Source: Bombus terrestris
Lineage: Eukaryota > Arthropoda > Insecta > Hymenoptera > Apidae
Direction: 5' to 3'
Length of the DNA stretch: 64,000 nucleotides
Assembly: GCF_910591885.1 (NCBI RefSeq)
Contig: NC_063275.1
Location: forward strand, 11,830,501-11,894,500
Below, piece by piece: positions 62,901 to 64,000 of this stretch (positions are counted from its first letter, which is position 1; every line of letters starts with the position of its first letter). The notes beneath the pieces were generated by a model that searched no databases, was not told the DNA's origin, and worked only from the letters and a program-made list of their open reading frames with translations. Made by a program: the position numbers and the translations under genes.

Positions 62901-64000
62901 CAAAGACGATGTACTTGTCGTTTACCAATTAACATGAATCATTTCTCTCGATTCTTTTCGATTATTTGGCAAAAAAATCTAGAGATTCTAATTAACAAAA
63001 ATCACCTATACGTTGGCGTGTTACATTCGTAAATTTGTAAATCACTTTCTAAGAATAACATTTTGCTCCCGTAATAGAAAATTGCTTTATTTGTTTCTAT
63101 TCTACTGCTCGTACAACATTACGGTGACCTGTTTCGCAGAGAGGTAAAACAAAGCTGGAGAAATATCAGGCAAACAATGCTATCGTAATGGGTGTTTAAC
63201 ATTTTCCAAAGGAAAGTAATTAGTAAATATCGCGAGTAGGTAACTCGAGGCGTGCATTACGTGGACCTTAAACGATGAGATATTCTGCCTGTCGCGATCA
63301 AAAGACACATTGTCCTCGTAGTTAGCGCGCTTCCTTTCGTTTGCCGATGAGGCTTTCGCTCATCATCAATTTCCAGGTTCCCACTATACTCTGGTACTCT
63401 CATTGTTTTATTTATTCATTTATGAAAATGAATAAAACATAAATAAAAATGTTAATGAATTTCAACGAAGAATAGATTTTCCTTGATGGTGTTGAAAACA
63501 ACAATTCAAGAAATAAGAAAGCCCATCTAAATTGATAATAGTTGCTTCGAGATTAGTTAACTCATTGAATTTTGAAATTGAAATGAATCTTTTCATATAC
63601 GTGTTTAGAATTAGAAAAGAATAATATAAAATTATAAGGCGAATGATATTACTCTGGTGAGAAACTGTAAAATCACAGTCACATCGGTAAACAATAGCTA
63701 CAAATCTTCAGGTATCAAAATATTTTCGTGGATTTCGCATCTTGCATCGAGCAACAGACGGATAAATTACAAACAAATATTTGTAACTATTAAGTAATTT
63801 CCGACCGAACGATCGAAACGAAGGACAAATATTTACGTAAACGAAAGAAATAGATTCGAAACGGGACTAAATTAAAATTCTGATTAAAAAATTCCTCTGG
63901 AGGGCCGGATGTTCTAATTCATAACAAAGAGATGAGGAAGAATCGATCCGGGAAAGCGGATAAAAACGAGTTATCATTATTATTCGTGGTACGGTGTGCG
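59972..64000. other. no gene seen
   Basis: No supported gene. A G run of 12 bases lies at 60279-60290. The minus-strand frame 61814-62089 (91 codons) and the plus-strand frames at 60788-61099 have protein-like stretches but no recognisable family, and splice support is absent. 62090-62350 is GC-richer. The window ends in unremarkable AT-rich sequence. Confidence 0.45.

Overview
The window looks like nuclear DNA of an insect, most likely a hymenopteran (bee-like). The evidence is A+T-rich sequence with small GC-richer patches, GT-AG introns with CTAAC-type branch points, many mariner-type (TA target) and piggyBac-type (TTAA target) miniature elements, and long simple repeats. The species call is inference. 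I see no operons, bacterial genes, CRISPR arrays, rRNA or convincing tRNA genes.

One protein-coding gene can be supported. It lies on the minus strand between about 50.04 kb and 25.73 kb. Seven exons join with fully consistent reading phases (50040-49979, 33789-33587, 32474-32194, 31406-30996, 30095-29895, 28815-28572, 26768-25729). They give 813 residues of a protein whose 5' end is missing. The protein is polar, proline- and serine-rich and probably mostly disordered. It has SH3-ligand motifs (PIPPPR, RPLPPKP, PTPPRR), an RKVSF motif matching the PP1-docking RVxF class, and two SLDD repeats. It looks like a cytoplasmic scaffold or adaptor, but I do not recognise the family. One intron appears to use a GC donor. 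The largest intron is 16.2 kb and holds most of the transposons and a 709-bp perfect ATT repeat.

Layout: 1-25.3 kb is non-coding DNA 3' of the gene, with mariner and piggyBac MITEs, an interrupted dispersed repeat carrying a solo LTR-like insertion, an internally deleted piggyBac copy and several tandem duplications. 25.3-33.8 kb holds the six 3' exons and introns, one containing a 652-bp foldback element next to a splice donor. 33.8-50 kb is the giant intron plus a 62-nt exon. 50-64 kb is mostly featureless, with a piggyBac transposase C-terminal fragment at 55.05-55.74 kb whose terminus matches two MITEs in the giant intron. The 5' exons and promoter of the gene are not identified.

The most interesting non-gene signals are four 81-bp near-perfect palindromic mariner MITEs (comparable in design to human MADE1), the in-window piggyBac source-like copy with its MITE derivatives, and rearranged forms of the foldback family. 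I found no clearly new biological system.
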